Below, one piece after another: positions 44,339 through 52,789 of a DNA stretch of 64,000 nucleotides. The stretch comes from Acidobacteriota bacterium (GTDB lineage: Bacteria; Acidobacteriota; Blastocatellia; Pyrinomonadales; Pyrinomonadaceae). The notes below the pieces were generated by a model, which did not search any database, had not been told where the DNA came from, and saw only the letters and a program-made list of their open reading frames with translations. The stretch covers positions 56,088 through 120,087 of the forward strand of contig JAFAVK010000086.1 in assembly GCA_019242475.1 (NCBI GenBank), given 5' to 3'. A program made the position numbers and the translations under genes. Within the stretch, counting starts at the first letter, position 1. Each line of letters begins with the position of its first letter.

Positions 44339-46561
44339 TCAGACGGTGACGAGCGGGAGCGTGCGGTAGCGCTTGCCCGTCAACTTCGAGAGCGCGTTGA
44401 CGACCGCGGGCGAGATGACGGGGACGGGCGGCTCGCCGCAGCCGGTGGGCGCCTCCGCGCTCGGGACGATGTGCACGTCCACGGCGACGGGGGCGTCGGG
44501 CATGTAGGGCGGGACGTAGCGGTCGAAGTTCCGCTGCTCGACGCGCCCGTCCTTCAGTGTGATCTGGCCGCCGGCCATGAGCTGCGAAAGGCCGAAACTT
44601 ACGCCGGCCTGGAACTGGCTCTCGACGGTCAGTGGGTTGACGGCCAGCCCGCAGTCCACCGCGACCGTGACGCGGTGAATCCAAGGCCGCCCGTTGCGGA
44701 TCGAGACCTCCGCCGCGCAGGCCACGCCCGTCCCGAAAGACTCGTGCGCGGCGAAGCCGACGGCGTGGCCCTGCGGCACACGGTCGCGCCACGCGGCGGT
44801 CTTCTCGTCCAGAAGGTCTATCGCCGCGAGCAGCTTCTTCGTCTCCGGCTCCTGCCTGATCAGCTTGCGGCGGTAGGCGAGCGGCTCCATCTTGGCGCGC
44901 GCCGCCAGCTCTTCGATCAAAGTCTCCATCACGAAAGCGGAGTGCGTGTGGCCGACCGAGCGCCACCAGAGGACGGGCACGTTCACCTTCGGGTGGTGGA
45001 CGGTGACGCTGAAGTTCGGCACGGCGTAGTGCGTGTCGTTGACGCCCTCGACCGTCGAAGAGTCCACGCCGTCCTTCATCATCATGGCGAAGGGCGTGCC
45101 TTCGAGGAGTGACTGGCCGACGACGACGTGGCGCCACGCGTGAGGCAGGCCGTCACTGCCCAAGCCGATCTCGACCCGGTGGACGTGCATCGGGCGGTAG
45201 TAGCCGCCGCGCACGTCGTCCTCGCGCGGCCAGACGAGCTTGATTGGCGTCCCCTTGAAACGTTTGGCAATCGAAGCCGCCTCGCGCTGCACGTGCGAGT
45301 CGGGCACGGCGCGACGGCCGAAGCCGCCGCCGGCCATCTCGGTGTGGAAGGTGACGCGGTCGGGTTTGAGACCCAGGACGTCGGCGACGGCCATGTGGTC
45401 GAAGGTCTGGAACTGCGAGCCGGCCCAGACCTCGGCCGCGTCGCCGTCGAAGCGGACGGTCGTGTTGAGCGGCTCCATCGGCGAGTGCGAGAGATACGGG
45501 AACTCGTACTCGGCGACGAGGAGGTCGGCCGGGGCGACGCGCTCGATGGCCTTGGCGTCGCCGCGCGCGGCCGCGCTCAGGCCCGCCGTGCGCGCGAGCT
45601 GCCTGTACTGCTCGAAGAGGCGCGTGCTGTCGGCGCGCTCGACCTTCGAGTCGTCCCACTCCACCCTCAGGAGGTCGCGCGCGCGCTTCGCCGTCCAGTA
45701 CCTGTCCGCGACGATGGCGACGCCCGTCCCGCCGCGCGTGACGGGAATCTCGAAGACCTCGCGCACGCCCTCGACCTTGCGCGCCGCGGAGTCGTCGAAG
45801 CTCTTCACCTTCGCGCCCCACACGGGCGGGCGCGCGACGACGGCCACGAGCATGCCGGGCAGGTCGAGGTCGATGCCGAACTTCAGAGAGCCGTCGCACT
45901 TCGCGCGGCTGTCGAGCCGCCTGGCCCCTTTGCCGATCAGCTTGAACTCGGAAGGCTCTTTGAGCCTCACCGTCGCCGGCACGGGCTGTCGCGCCGCGTC
46001 GGCCGCCAGCTCCCCGTACTTCAGAGACTGACCCGCGGGGCCGTGGACGACGCCGGCCGCGGTGCGGCACCTGTCGGGCGAGACGTTCCAGCGCGCGGCC
46101 GCCGCGCCCACGAGCATCGCGCGCGTCTTCGCGCCCAGCTCGCGGTACTGCGTAAACGAGTGCGCGATGGAGCCGGAGCCGCCGACCATCTGGATGCCGA
46201 AGAGGGGGTCTTTGTACACGTCGCCCGCGGGCGCGAGTTCCGAGACGACCTGCGACCAGTCGGCGTCCAGCTCGTCGGCCAGCACCAGGGGCAGGGCCGT
46301 GTGGACGCCCTGCCCGAACTCAAGCCGGTTGACTTGAATGACGACCTTGTTGTCCGGCGTGACGCGGACGAAGGCGTCGGGCGGGTAGTCCTTCTTCGGC
46401 GGTGGAGGAATCTGACTCGGCTTGACGCCCTCCTGCGCCGTCGTATGTTTGTCGAGGTAGAGCGCGACGAGGAGTCCGCCCGCGGCCGTCGCCGTGGCGC
46501 GCAGGAAGCCGCGGCGGCTCGTCGTCCGTAACCCTTCGACTTTCGTGTTCGAGTTCGTCAT
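44339..46561 (-). CDS. Molybdopterin-binding subunit of an aldehyde/isoquinoline oxidoreductase-type hydroxylase
   Basis: A 740-residue protein of the xanthine dehydrogenase family, closest in layout to isoquinoline 1-oxidoreductase beta subunit IorB. A twin-arginine signal (TSRRGFLRATATAAGGLLVA) predicts Tat export. Then come VQVNRLEFGQGVHTALPLVL, a Mo-site GGGFGRRAVPD and the C-terminal catalytic region PTGCGEPPVPVISPAV (GEPP holding the active Glu). These enzymes hydroxylate N-heterocycles or aldehydes, passing electrons to a 2Fe-2S subunit. It is the third gene of a minus-strand operon after the cytochrome and Fe-S genes; the gaps are 12 and 17 bases. Confidence 0.93.
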   Translation of the reverse strand: MTNSNTKVEGLRTTSRRGFLRATATAAGGLLVALYLDKHTTAQEGVKPSQIPPPPKKDYPPDAFVRVTPDNKVVIQVNRLEFGQGVHTALPLVLADELDADWSQVVSELAPAGDVYKDPLFGIQMVGGSGSIAHSFTQYRELGAKTRAMLVGAAAARWNVSPDRCRTAAGVVHGPAGQSLKYGELAADAARQPVPATVRLKEPSEFKLIGKGARRLDSRAKCDGSLKFGIDLDLPGMLVAVVARPPVWGAKVKSFDDSAARKVEGVREVFEIPVTRGGTGVAIVADRYWTAKRARDLLRVEWDDSKVERADSTRLFEQYRQLARTAGLSAAARGDAKAIERVAPADLLVAEYEFPYLSHSPMEPLNTTVRFDGDAAEVWAGSQFQTFDHMAVADVLGLKPDRVTFHTEMAGGGFGRRAVPDSHVQREAASIAKRFKGTPIKLVWPREDDVRGGYYRPMHVHRVEIGLGSDGLPHAWRHVVVGQSLLEGTPFAMMMKDGVDSSTVEGVNDTHYAVPNFSVTVHHPKVNVPVLWWRSVGHTHSAFVMETLIEELAARAKMEPLAYRRKLIRQEPETKKLLAAIDLLDEKTAAWRDRVPQGHAVGFAAHESFGTGVACAAEVSIRNGRPWIHRVTVAVDCGLAVNPLTVESQFQAGVSFGLSQLMAGGQITLKDGRVEQRNFDRYVPPYMPDAPVAVDVHIVPSAEAPTGCGEPPVPVISPAVVNALSKLTGKRYRTLPLVTV

Positions 46562-46578
46562 CAAACGTCCGCCCCCTC

Positions 46579-47043
46579 TCACTTCAGCTTCTGCGCGGCG
46601 AGGTGGACGGCCTCGCGGATGCGCACGTAGGTCGCGCAGCGGCAGAGGTTCCCGCCGAGCGACTCGTCGATGTTCGCGTCCGTCGGCCTGGGCGTGTGCC
46701 TGAGCAGCGCGACCGCCGTCATGATTTGTCCGCTCTGGCAGTAGCCGCACTGCACCACGTCCTTCTCGACCCAGGCGTCCTGCACGGCGCGCCCGACGGG
46801 GTCTTGGGCCATCGCCTCTATCGTCACGACGGGGCGCTCGCCGAGGAGCGCGATGGGGACGACGCACGAGCGCGTCGCCACGCCCGCGACGTGGACGGTG
46901 CACGCGCCGCACGCGCTGACGCCGCAGCCGAACTTCGTGCCCGTCATCTTCAGGTCTTCGCGCAGCACCCACAGGAGCGGCGTCGAGGGGTCGGCCGAGA
47001 CCTCGCGGCTCTGGCCGTTGACGTTGAGCTGATACTTCGCCAT
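46579..47043 (-). CDS. 2Fe-2S subunit of the molybdenum hydroxylase
   Basis: A 154-residue protein of the IorA/CoxS type. The N-terminal plant-ferredoxin-like domain has CGVSACGACTVHVAG with a later Cys (TRSC) for one cluster. The C-terminal helical domain has VVQCGYCQSGQIM and NLCRCATYVRIREA for the second, as in all xanthine dehydrogenase small subunits. It carries electrons from the molybdenum subunit at 44339 to an acceptor, most likely the dihaem cytochrome encoded just upstream. It has no signal of its own and would travel with the Tat-exported partner. Confidence 0.95.
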   Translation of the reverse strand: MAKYQLNVNGQSREVSADPSTPLLWVLREDLKMTGTKFGCGVSACGACTVHVAGVATRSCVVPIALLGERPVVTIEAMAQDPVGRAVQDAWVEKDVVQCGYCQSGQIMTAVALLRHTPRPTDANIDESLGGNLCRCATYVRIREAVHLAAQKLK

Positions 47044-47055
47044 CGAACCTTCTCC

Positions 47056-47691
47056 TTACTTGCCGGACGGGCAGGGCGTGCCGGCCTCGACCCAGCGGCG
47101 CGTGGCCGCGACGAACTCCTCGTGCGAGACGGGCGGCGTGGAGCGCACGGTGCCGTCGGGCCTGCGGCCCGGCTCCCAGGCCCAGAGGACGAGTTCCGCC
47201 TCGGCGTTGTGCTTGATGAGAGCCTGCGGGCTCATGTTCCCGTTGCGCCTGGGGTCTTTGACCTGCCGGCAGACTTCGTCGCTCGGGAGCGGTTGGTCGT
47301 TCTCGTCTTGCCACCTCATCGAGAGCGGCGCGAGGTGCCAGTCCGGCCCGCCGGGGACGCCCGTGCTGTCGGCGTTCGCCTTCTGGTGGCAGCTCACGCA
47401 GTTGAGGCCCACGACGCCGTGGCCGTCGGGGCCGCGCAGGACGTTGACGGCGTGGCGGCGTCGCTCGTCGCCCTGCTGCGGGTAGTTCGTCGCCGTGTGG
47501 CAGTTGATGCAGCGCGGGTGCGTGAGCACGCCGTAGACCTGCCCCCACGCCGCGAGCCCTTCGGCGCGCTTGTCGGCCTGGCGCTTCGCCTCGACGTTCG
47601 AGGCCGACAGCAGCGCCCACGCCCCGAAGGCGGCGAAGAGCGCGGAGGCGATGAGGCCGGCGGCGCGCGTGCGCGGCTTAGAGATTCTCAT
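47056..47691 (-). CDS. Dihaem cytochrome c, probable electron acceptor
   Basis: A 211-residue protein with an N-terminal membrane anchor or signal (MRISKPRTRAAG, hydrophobic LIASALFAAFGAWALLSA). It has two CxxCH haem motifs, CINCH (HPRCINCHTATN) and CVSCH (LNCVSCHQKAN), about 40 residues apart. Distal Met or His ligands are possible in PLSMRWQDEN. Position as first gene of the Mo hydroxylase operon suggests it accepts electrons from the Fe-S subunit in the periplasm. The frame is open to 47889, but homology and the signal start at the ATG at 47691. Confidence 0.88.
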   Translation of the reverse strand: MRISKPRTRAAGLIASALFAAFGAWALLSASNVEAKRQADKRAEGLAAWGQVYGVLTHPRCINCHTATNYPQQGDERRRHAVNVLRGPDGHGVVGLNCVSCHQKANADSTGVPGGPDWHLAPLSMRWQDENDQPLPSDEVCRQVKDPRRNGNMSPQALIKHNAEAELVLWAWEPGRRPDGTVRSTPPVSHEEFVAATRRWVEAGTPCPSGK

Positions 47692-47812
47692 TGTCGAATT
47701 CCTTCGGGGCGGCCAAGACCTCGGCCGAGTGTTTGAAGAAAGATTGGAGCATTCTAATGTTATTCCGAAAATAGGCAAGGGTTTTTGAGTTGACGGCGGC
47801 GGGCAAGGCGAA

Positions 47813-47846
47813 GCGGGGGCGCCGCGGCCGGCCGCGGCGCCCCCGC
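47813..47846. repeat. Perfect 34-base palindrome
   Basis: GCGGGGGCGCCGCGGCC is followed directly by its exact reverse complement, with no loop. It lies in the 202-base gap between the haloperoxidase stop and the cytochrome start. A second hairpin, CCCGCCG...CGGCGGG, follows at 47859-47881. Either could end the haloperoxidase transcript, though neither is followed by a T-run. Confidence 0.8.
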
Positions 47847-47893
47847 CCCTTCCGTAACCCGCCGGCCGAGAACGGCGGGACGTACCCAACGGC

Positions 47894-49546
47894 TCAACGC
47901 CTCGATGTGCCGCCCAGGTAAGGAATGTGGACTTCCTGCGTCGTCGTCTCCTCCGGCTCCTCGGGCTCCTGCTTGCCCTTCGCCTTCCTGACCGACTGCG
48001 CCGGGCTGATGGTGTTGGCGCAGCCCTGCGCGTCCGCGGGCTGCGTTACCGCCGGCGGCGTAACGCTCGGGTTCGTCGTCGTCGAGAGCTTCGGGGCCTT
48101 CCCGTTCTGGGCGAAGATGTCCTCGGCGATGGTCAGGCCGAGCGGGATGCCCCCGACGTTCTTGCTGAGGTCGGGGTTGCCGTTGGCCTTCGCCGCGTGG
48201 GCGTCGAAAATCCAGTGGACGCCGAGGTAGACGCGGCTGATGCCGTTTTCGAGGATCATCTGCCACAGGCCGTCCTTGAACTCGCGGACGTGGCGCGGCC
48301 GCACCGTCCCGCGGTTGTCGCGGTTGATCCCGTTCAGCTCCTCGGAGACGACGGAGAGGTCTTTGAACAGGTCGTCGCGGCTCTTGTTGCCGGGGGCGAT
48401 GCCGTAGAAGAGCCGCGTGATGTGGAAGGCGGCCGCGCCGAACGTGGCGTGCCCCGACGGGTAGGCGGGGAAGGGCGGCGTGAAGTTTTTGAGCGCCGTG
48501 TTGTTGGTGTTGGGCGCGCCCAGCGGCAGCCAGGACGGGTCGGCGTCGTCGGAGATCGTGTTCCCGGGCCGGGTCGCAAGGCCGGGGCCGAACGAGGGGT
48601 CGTGCTCGCGGATGGCGACGACGGGCCGCCAGAGGTCGTAGCAGTACTTCGCCTCCCACGCGAGGATGGCGGCGTCGGCCATAGCCGCGTTGACGAAGGC
48701 GAAGAGGCGCGCGTTCTGCCCCTCGCTGTTCGGCGTGTTGGGCGCGCCGGGGCTGCGCTTCATGGCGATCAGGCGGATGATCTGGTTGTAGAGGCGCGGC
48801 GGCGTGCCCAGCCTGTTCGCGCCGTCGTAGCCCCAGAAGATCCCGGTGAGGGTCTCGTCCGGGGTGCGCCTGTCGTTGAAGAGCGCGCCGGGCAGCGTCG
48901 CCATCAGTTCCGGCATGATGCCCTTGGCGCGCACCTGCTTGAGCGCCCTCAGGTACTCGGTGCCGGGCGAGTCGCACTTGGGCGGCGCGTCCAGCTTGTG
49001 GCGGGCGGAGATGGCAAAGCCTTTCGTCTGCGCCCCGTAGAAGGGCGCGTGGAAGCCCTGCCCGGGGTTGTCCGGGTCGGGGCGGTGCCTGCACCTCTTG
49101 TTGCTCGGCATGTACCCGTTATCGCCGACGCCGGCGTCAGCCTCGCGGAACTTCCACAGCGCGAACCCGACCTCGGCCCCGAAGACGAAGTACGGGTCGG
49201 CGGTGTTGAAGCCGCTCAACTGGGCGTCGAAGTAGTCCTTCTGATTCTTGTAGAGCAGGGTGAGCGTCCTGTGGGCCGCGCCCGCGACGGCGTTACGGAC
49301 GGACGAGTCGGGGAGCAGAGGGGGCGGCGGGGGCGGCGTCGGCACGTTTGCCGGCGGCGCGAGGTAACGCGGGAAGTCCGGCCCGCCGGTGATCGCGGCG
49401 TAGGCGTCGTACATCGCCAGGTGGACGATTGCCAGCGCCCGCGCCGAAAGCGGCGGGCCAGTCTGCTCCATCCTGCCGGGGTCGCTGTGGCTGACGCGGT
49501 TGGCTTCGAGCGCGACAGCGTTCCAGAAAAGTATCGAGTCCTGCAT
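47894..49546 (-). CDS. Vanadium-dependent haloperoxidase-family protein
   Basis: A 550-residue protein with the vanadate-binding set shared by haloperoxidases and PAP2 phosphatases: YCYDLWRPVVAIREHDP, PAYPSGHATFGAAAF (PSGH), and SRVYLGVHWIFDAHAA (RxxxGxHxxxD). The N-terminal half is helical (MQDSILFWNAVALEANRVS, IVHLAMYDAYAAITGG). Vanadium haloperoxidases oxidise halides with peroxide. No signal peptide is evident, and the last ~70 residues are a polar extension. The start at 49546 was preferred over 49642 because the upstream codons look non-coding and the family begins at about this residue. Confidence 0.9.
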   Translation of the reverse strand: MQDSILFWNAVALEANRVSHSDPGRMEQTGPPLSARALAIVHLAMYDAYAAITGGPDFPRYLAPPANVPTPPPPPPLLPDSSVRNAVAGAAHRTLTLLYKNQKDYFDAQLSGFNTADPYFVFGAEVGFALWKFREADAGVGDNGYMPSNKRCRHRPDPDNPGQGFHAPFYGAQTKGFAISARHKLDAPPKCDSPGTEYLRALKQVRAKGIMPELMATLPGALFNDRRTPDETLTGIFWGYDGANRLGTPPRLYNQIIRLIAMKRSPGAPNTPNSEGQNARLFAFVNAAMADAAILAWEAKYCYDLWRPVVAIREHDPSFGPGLATRPGNTISDDADPSWLPLGAPNTNNTALKNFTPPFPAYPSGHATFGAAAFHITRLFYGIAPGNKSRDDLFKDLSVVSEELNGINRDNRGTVRPRHVREFKDGLWQMILENGISRVYLGVHWIFDAHAAKANGNPDLSKNVGGIPLGLTIAEDIFAQNGKAPKLSTTTNPSVTPPAVTQPADAQGCANTISPAQSVRKAKGKQEPEEPEETTTQEVHIPYLGGTSRR

Positions 49547-49711
49547 CGTTCGATTCCTCCAGAATGATAAGCGAGGCCGACGGGTTGATGTCTCTCGCCA
49601 GCATGAACGCGACGGCTCACCATCGGGCACAAGACGCCGCACCGATTAAAGACAATGTGATTCCATAGACATATGTCGGCCGCCGCGGAAACATTTCAGG
49701 ACGGGCCGCGG

Positions 49712-50962
49712 TCAGAAGATGACGACCATGGAGCCTTCGGGGAGTTGGTCGTAGAAGGTTGGGATGTCGGAGAGGTGGAGGACGACGCAGCCCCAGGAGA
49801 GGTGGCGGGGGCCGGAGTCAGACCATTCGCGCGCCCAGCCGTGGAAGCCGATGCCGCCGCCGAGGCGGGTCGTCTCTAAGGTTGGTGAGCGCTTCTCCCA
49901 GGCGGCGGAGATGGATGCTTCCTGCGCGGGGGTGATGAGGCCGGCGGCGCAGCCGCGCGCGGCGTCGTAGCGGTTCGGGTAGTTGAGCTTGATCCAGTGG
50001 CCGCCGTAGAAGGCGCCGTAGTCGCCCGGGAAGTCGCCGCGGTGCTTCTGGACGACGAAGTACATGCCCTTCGGCGTGCGGTTGTCCCCCTCGACCTGCT
50101 TCTCGCCCACGCCCTGTCCCAGGCTGACGTTGTACTCGCCCGCCACGCGCCCGCCCGCGTAGAGCCGCGCCTTGTAACGAGCCTGGTCGACCAGGACGAG
50201 CGTGCTCTCGTTTTGAGGGACGGGAAGCTTCCGGTGCGACTTGATGAAGCCGGAAGGCTCCTCGTAGTGCTCGCGCAGCCACGCGGCGTCCTTGCCTTCG
50301 GACGAGGGCCAGAAGGTCGGCGCGAGCGTCGGGTCGAGGCGCAGCTCGACGTGCAGGTGCGCGTTGAAGAGTTTCTCGGGGTCTTGCCCGACCGTCGCAA
50401 TCAACTGGCGACGGCGCACCTCCGCGCCTTCGCTCACCTTGATCTCGTTCAGGTGGGCGTAGAGCGAGCGTATCTCGCGCCGCTCGTCGTTCTCGTAGAA
50501 GAGGTGTTCGATGACGACGACGTTGCCCCACAGCCTTCCGCAGTTCCTGGCGAAGACCACGCGGCCGTTGGCGACCGAGTAGACGGGCTGGCCGAGGTCT
50601 GTGTTGCCGCCGCCCGCGCCGTTCCAGTCTTCGCCGGTGTGGAGGCCGAGGCTGTACTGTTCGGCGAAGTGCGTCGCGACGTACCAGCCCCCGTAGCTCT
50701 TGCCCGTCGCGAGGTCTGTGTAGGAGCCGCCGCCCGCGCCGTCGCCGAAGGGGAAGTCGAAGCCGTCGGCCGGCGCGAACTCCGCGCGCATGTAGCCGTC
50801 AAAGTCCTGGGGCTCCGTCGGCGTGCTCGTCGTCGAAACGTTGGCGTTGGCCGGGGCCGCCGTACTCGACCTTGAACGCGGCGCGACCGTGCAGGCGGCG
50901 CTTACGCAGAGGAGCGCCGCGAGCGTCAAAGCGGGATACTTGAAAGCCTTCGGCAAAGGCAT
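49712..50962 (-). CDS. Lipoprotein fusing an M23 peptidase and an LD-transpeptidase domain
   Basis: A 416-residue protein. A lipoprotein signal ends LCVSAAC. A LytM/M23 domain covers about residues 75-215 (LGLHTGEDWNGAG, SVANGRVVFARNCG, SLYAHLNEI, NAHLHVELRLDP), with the HxxxD and HxH metal ligands. A YkuD LD-transpeptidase domain covers about 250-416 (LVLVDQARYKARLYAGG, TPKGMYFVVQKHRGDF, GIGFHGWAREW, SWGCVVLHLSDI), with the catalytic HG...SxGC. One part cuts peptidoglycan peptides and the other makes 3-3 links or attaches proteins. It is divergent from the HtrA gene. Confidence 0.92.
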   Translation of the reverse strand: MPLPKAFKYPALTLAALLCVSAACTVAPRSRSSTAAPANANVSTTSTPTEPQDFDGYMRAEFAPADGFDFPFGDGAGGGSYTDLATGKSYGGWYVATHFAEQYSLGLHTGEDWNGAGGGNTDLGQPVYSVANGRVVFARNCGRLWGNVVVIEHLFYENDERREIRSLYAHLNEIKVSEGAEVRRRQLIATVGQDPEKLFNAHLHVELRLDPTLAPTFWPSSEGKDAAWLREHYEEPSGFIKSHRKLPVPQNESTLVLVDQARYKARLYAGGRVAGEYNVSLGQGVGEKQVEGDNRTPKGMYFVVQKHRGDFPGDYGAFYGGHWIKLNYPNRYDAARGCAAGLITPAQEASISAAWEKRSPTLETTRLGGGIGFHGWAREWSDSGPRHLSWGCVVLHLSDIPTFYDQLPEGSMVVIF

Positions 50963-51143
50963 CGGTGCATATGACGCCGGACGTACGTTCGCGGTTCCTT
51001 TTAAGTGCCGCCGGGTTTTGCGTCGGCGGGGCAGTAGTTGTTAAATAAGGGCCGGAAGAAACTCATTCGCCCAACGGTTCGTAGAATGTGCGCGCGTGGC
51101 GGCGGCCGCGCGGCGCCGGATAATTTTTCAGAGAGGCATGATT

Positions 51144-52640
51144 ATGAGGAGAGCATTCAGCGCGTTCGTCATCGTTCTCGTCTTCGCACTCGCGCTCGCG
51201 GGGTGCCGCAGGGCGGCGCAGCCGGAGCAGGGGGCCGGGCAGCCCGAGCGGCAGGGCGACTTCAAACTGCCGCCGCCTTCGTCGCCAAACGTCGAACACA
51301 ACTCTTACGCCGACGTGGTCGCGCGCGTCGCGCCCGCGGTCGTCACCATCCGCGCCGAGCGCCAGACGCGCCTGCCGCGCCAGCACCCTTTCCTGGACGA
51401 CCCCAGTTTGCGGGACTTCTTCGGCGGACGCCAGCCGCAGCAGGAGCAGCCGCAGGTGCAGCGCCAGCGCGCGCTCGGCTCCGGCGTCATCATCACGGCG
51501 GACGGCTACATCGTCACCAACCACCACGTCGTGGACGGCGCCGAGCAGATCACCGTCGAACTCACAGACCGCCGCATCTTCACCGCCAAGCTCATCGGCA
51601 GCGACCAGCCCTCCGACCTCGCCGTGCTCAAGGTGGACGCGAAGGACTTGCCCGTGCTCACGCTCGGCGACTCGGACAAGGTGCGCGTCGGCGACGTGGT
51701 GCTCGCCGTCGGGAACCCCTTAGGCATCGGCCAGACCGTGACCTCCGGCATCATCTCGGCGAAGGGGCGCTACACGGGACTCTCCGACGGGAGCTTCGAA
51801 GACTTCCTGCAGACGGACGCGCCCATCAACCAGGGCAACTCGGGCGGCGCGCTCGTCAACACCTCGGGCGAGCTGATCGGCATCAACTCGCAAATCCTCT
51901 CGCCCTCGGGCGGGAACATCGGCATCGGGTTCGCCATCCCCTCGAAGATGGCGCACAGCGTCATCGAGCAGCTCGTCAACGGCGGGCGCGTCCGGCGCGG
52001 CCAGCTCGGCGTCGTCGTGCAGGGCGTGACCGAGGACATGGCGCAGAGCCTCGGGCTCAAAGAGGTGCGCGGCGTCATCGTCGGCTCGGTGCAGAAGGGG
52101 AGCGCGGCCGACAAGGCGGGCCTGAAGCAGGGCGACGTGATCAAGGCCTTCAACGGCACGGACGTGAACGAGCCGAACGAGCTGCGCAACCTCGTCGCCT
52201 CGACGCAGCCGGGCACGGAGGTGACGCTCAAGCTTCTGCGCGACGGGCGCGAGCAGGAGTCGAAGGTGACGGTCGGCGAGCTGGTGGCTAACAACAACGG
52301 CGCGCGCGGCGGCGACGAAGGCGAAGGCGGCGGCGGGCAGGCCGAGGGCGGCGGCAAGCTCGGCATCGGGGTGACGCCGCTCACGCCCGACCTTGCGTCG
52401 CGCCTGCGCCTGCCGGCCGACCGGCAGGGACTCGTCGTCACGGAGGTTGACCCGAACGGCCCCGCGGCCGACGCGGGGCTTCGTCAAGGGGATTTAATCG
52501 AGCAGGCGAACCGCGAGCCCGTCAAGGCACCCGAAGACCTGCGCTCGGCCATCGACGCGGCGGGCAACCGCCCCGTGCTCCTCCTCGTCACCCGCGGCAA
52601 CGAAGGCTCGACCTTCATCACCGTCCGGCCGAGGGGGTAA
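51144..52640 (+). CDS. Lipoprotein HtrA/DegP-type serine protease with two PDZ domains
   Basis: A 498-residue periplasmic quality-control protease. A lipobox (LALAGC, Cys 21) anchors it. The trypsin-like domain has the triad H128 (VTNHHVVDG), D158 (PSDLAVLKV) and S233 (NQGNSGGALVNTSG). PDZ1 covers about 265-365 and PDZ2 about 400-495, joined by a Gly/Glu-rich linker (GEGGGGQAEGGG). The N-terminal LA loop is Gln-rich. The start is ATG at 51144, 7 bases after GAGAGG; an ATG at 51138 is too close to that site. Confidence 0.95.
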   Translation: MRRAFSAFVIVLVFALALAGCRRAAQPEQGAGQPERQGDFKLPPPSSPNVEHNSYADVVARVAPAVVTIRAERQTRLPRQHPFLDDPSLRDFFGGRQPQQEQPQVQRQRALGSGVIITADGYIVTNHHVVDGAEQITVELTDRRIFTAKLIGSDQPSDLAVLKVDAKDLPVLTLGDSDKVRVGDVVLAVGNPLGIGQTVTSGIISAKGRYTGLSDGSFEDFLQTDAPINQGNSGGALVNTSGELIGINSQILSPSGGNIGIGFAIPSKMAHSVIEQLVNGGRVRRGQLGVVVQGVTEDMAQSLGLKEVRGVIVGSVQKGSAADKAGLKQGDVIKAFNGTDVNEPNELRNLVASTQPGTEVTLKLLRDGREQESKVTVGELVANNNGARGGDEGEGGGGQAEGGGKLGIGVTPLTPDLASRLRLPADRQGLVVTEVDPNGPAADAGLRQGDLIEQANREPVKAPEDLRSAIDAAGNRPVLLLVTRGNEGSTFITVRPRG

Positions 52641-52644
52641 AGAA

Positions 52645-52713
52645 GGTGTTGGGTGCTGGGTGCTGGGTGCTGGTAAGAACAATCCAGTACCCAGCACCCA
52701 GCACCCAATACCC
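52645..52713. repeat. Inverted pair of GGGTGCT tandem repeats
   Basis: Left arm 52645-52674 holds three to four GGGTGCT units. Right arm 52684-52713 is the inverse (CCCAGCA units), around a 9-base loop. It begins 5 bases after the HtrA stop. Architecture matches the GATGAGT, GTAGGCAG and ACAGAG families, but the sequence is unrelated. Confidence 0.9.
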
Positions 52714-52760
52714 TTTAATCCGCCGCGGGGGATACGGAAGTCGGGCTCGCTGAGCTTAAT

Positions 52761-52788
52761 CGGCACCTCCTTGGTCTAAGAGGTGCCG
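52761..52788. terminator. Hairpin between convergent HtrA and WD40 genes
   Basis: CGGCACCTC pairs with GAGGTGCCG across a 10-base loop, one base before the WD40 stop. No T-run follows on either strand, so it may be a factor-assisted terminator or an mRNA 3' end barrier. Confidence 0.4.
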
Positions 52789-52789
52789 C

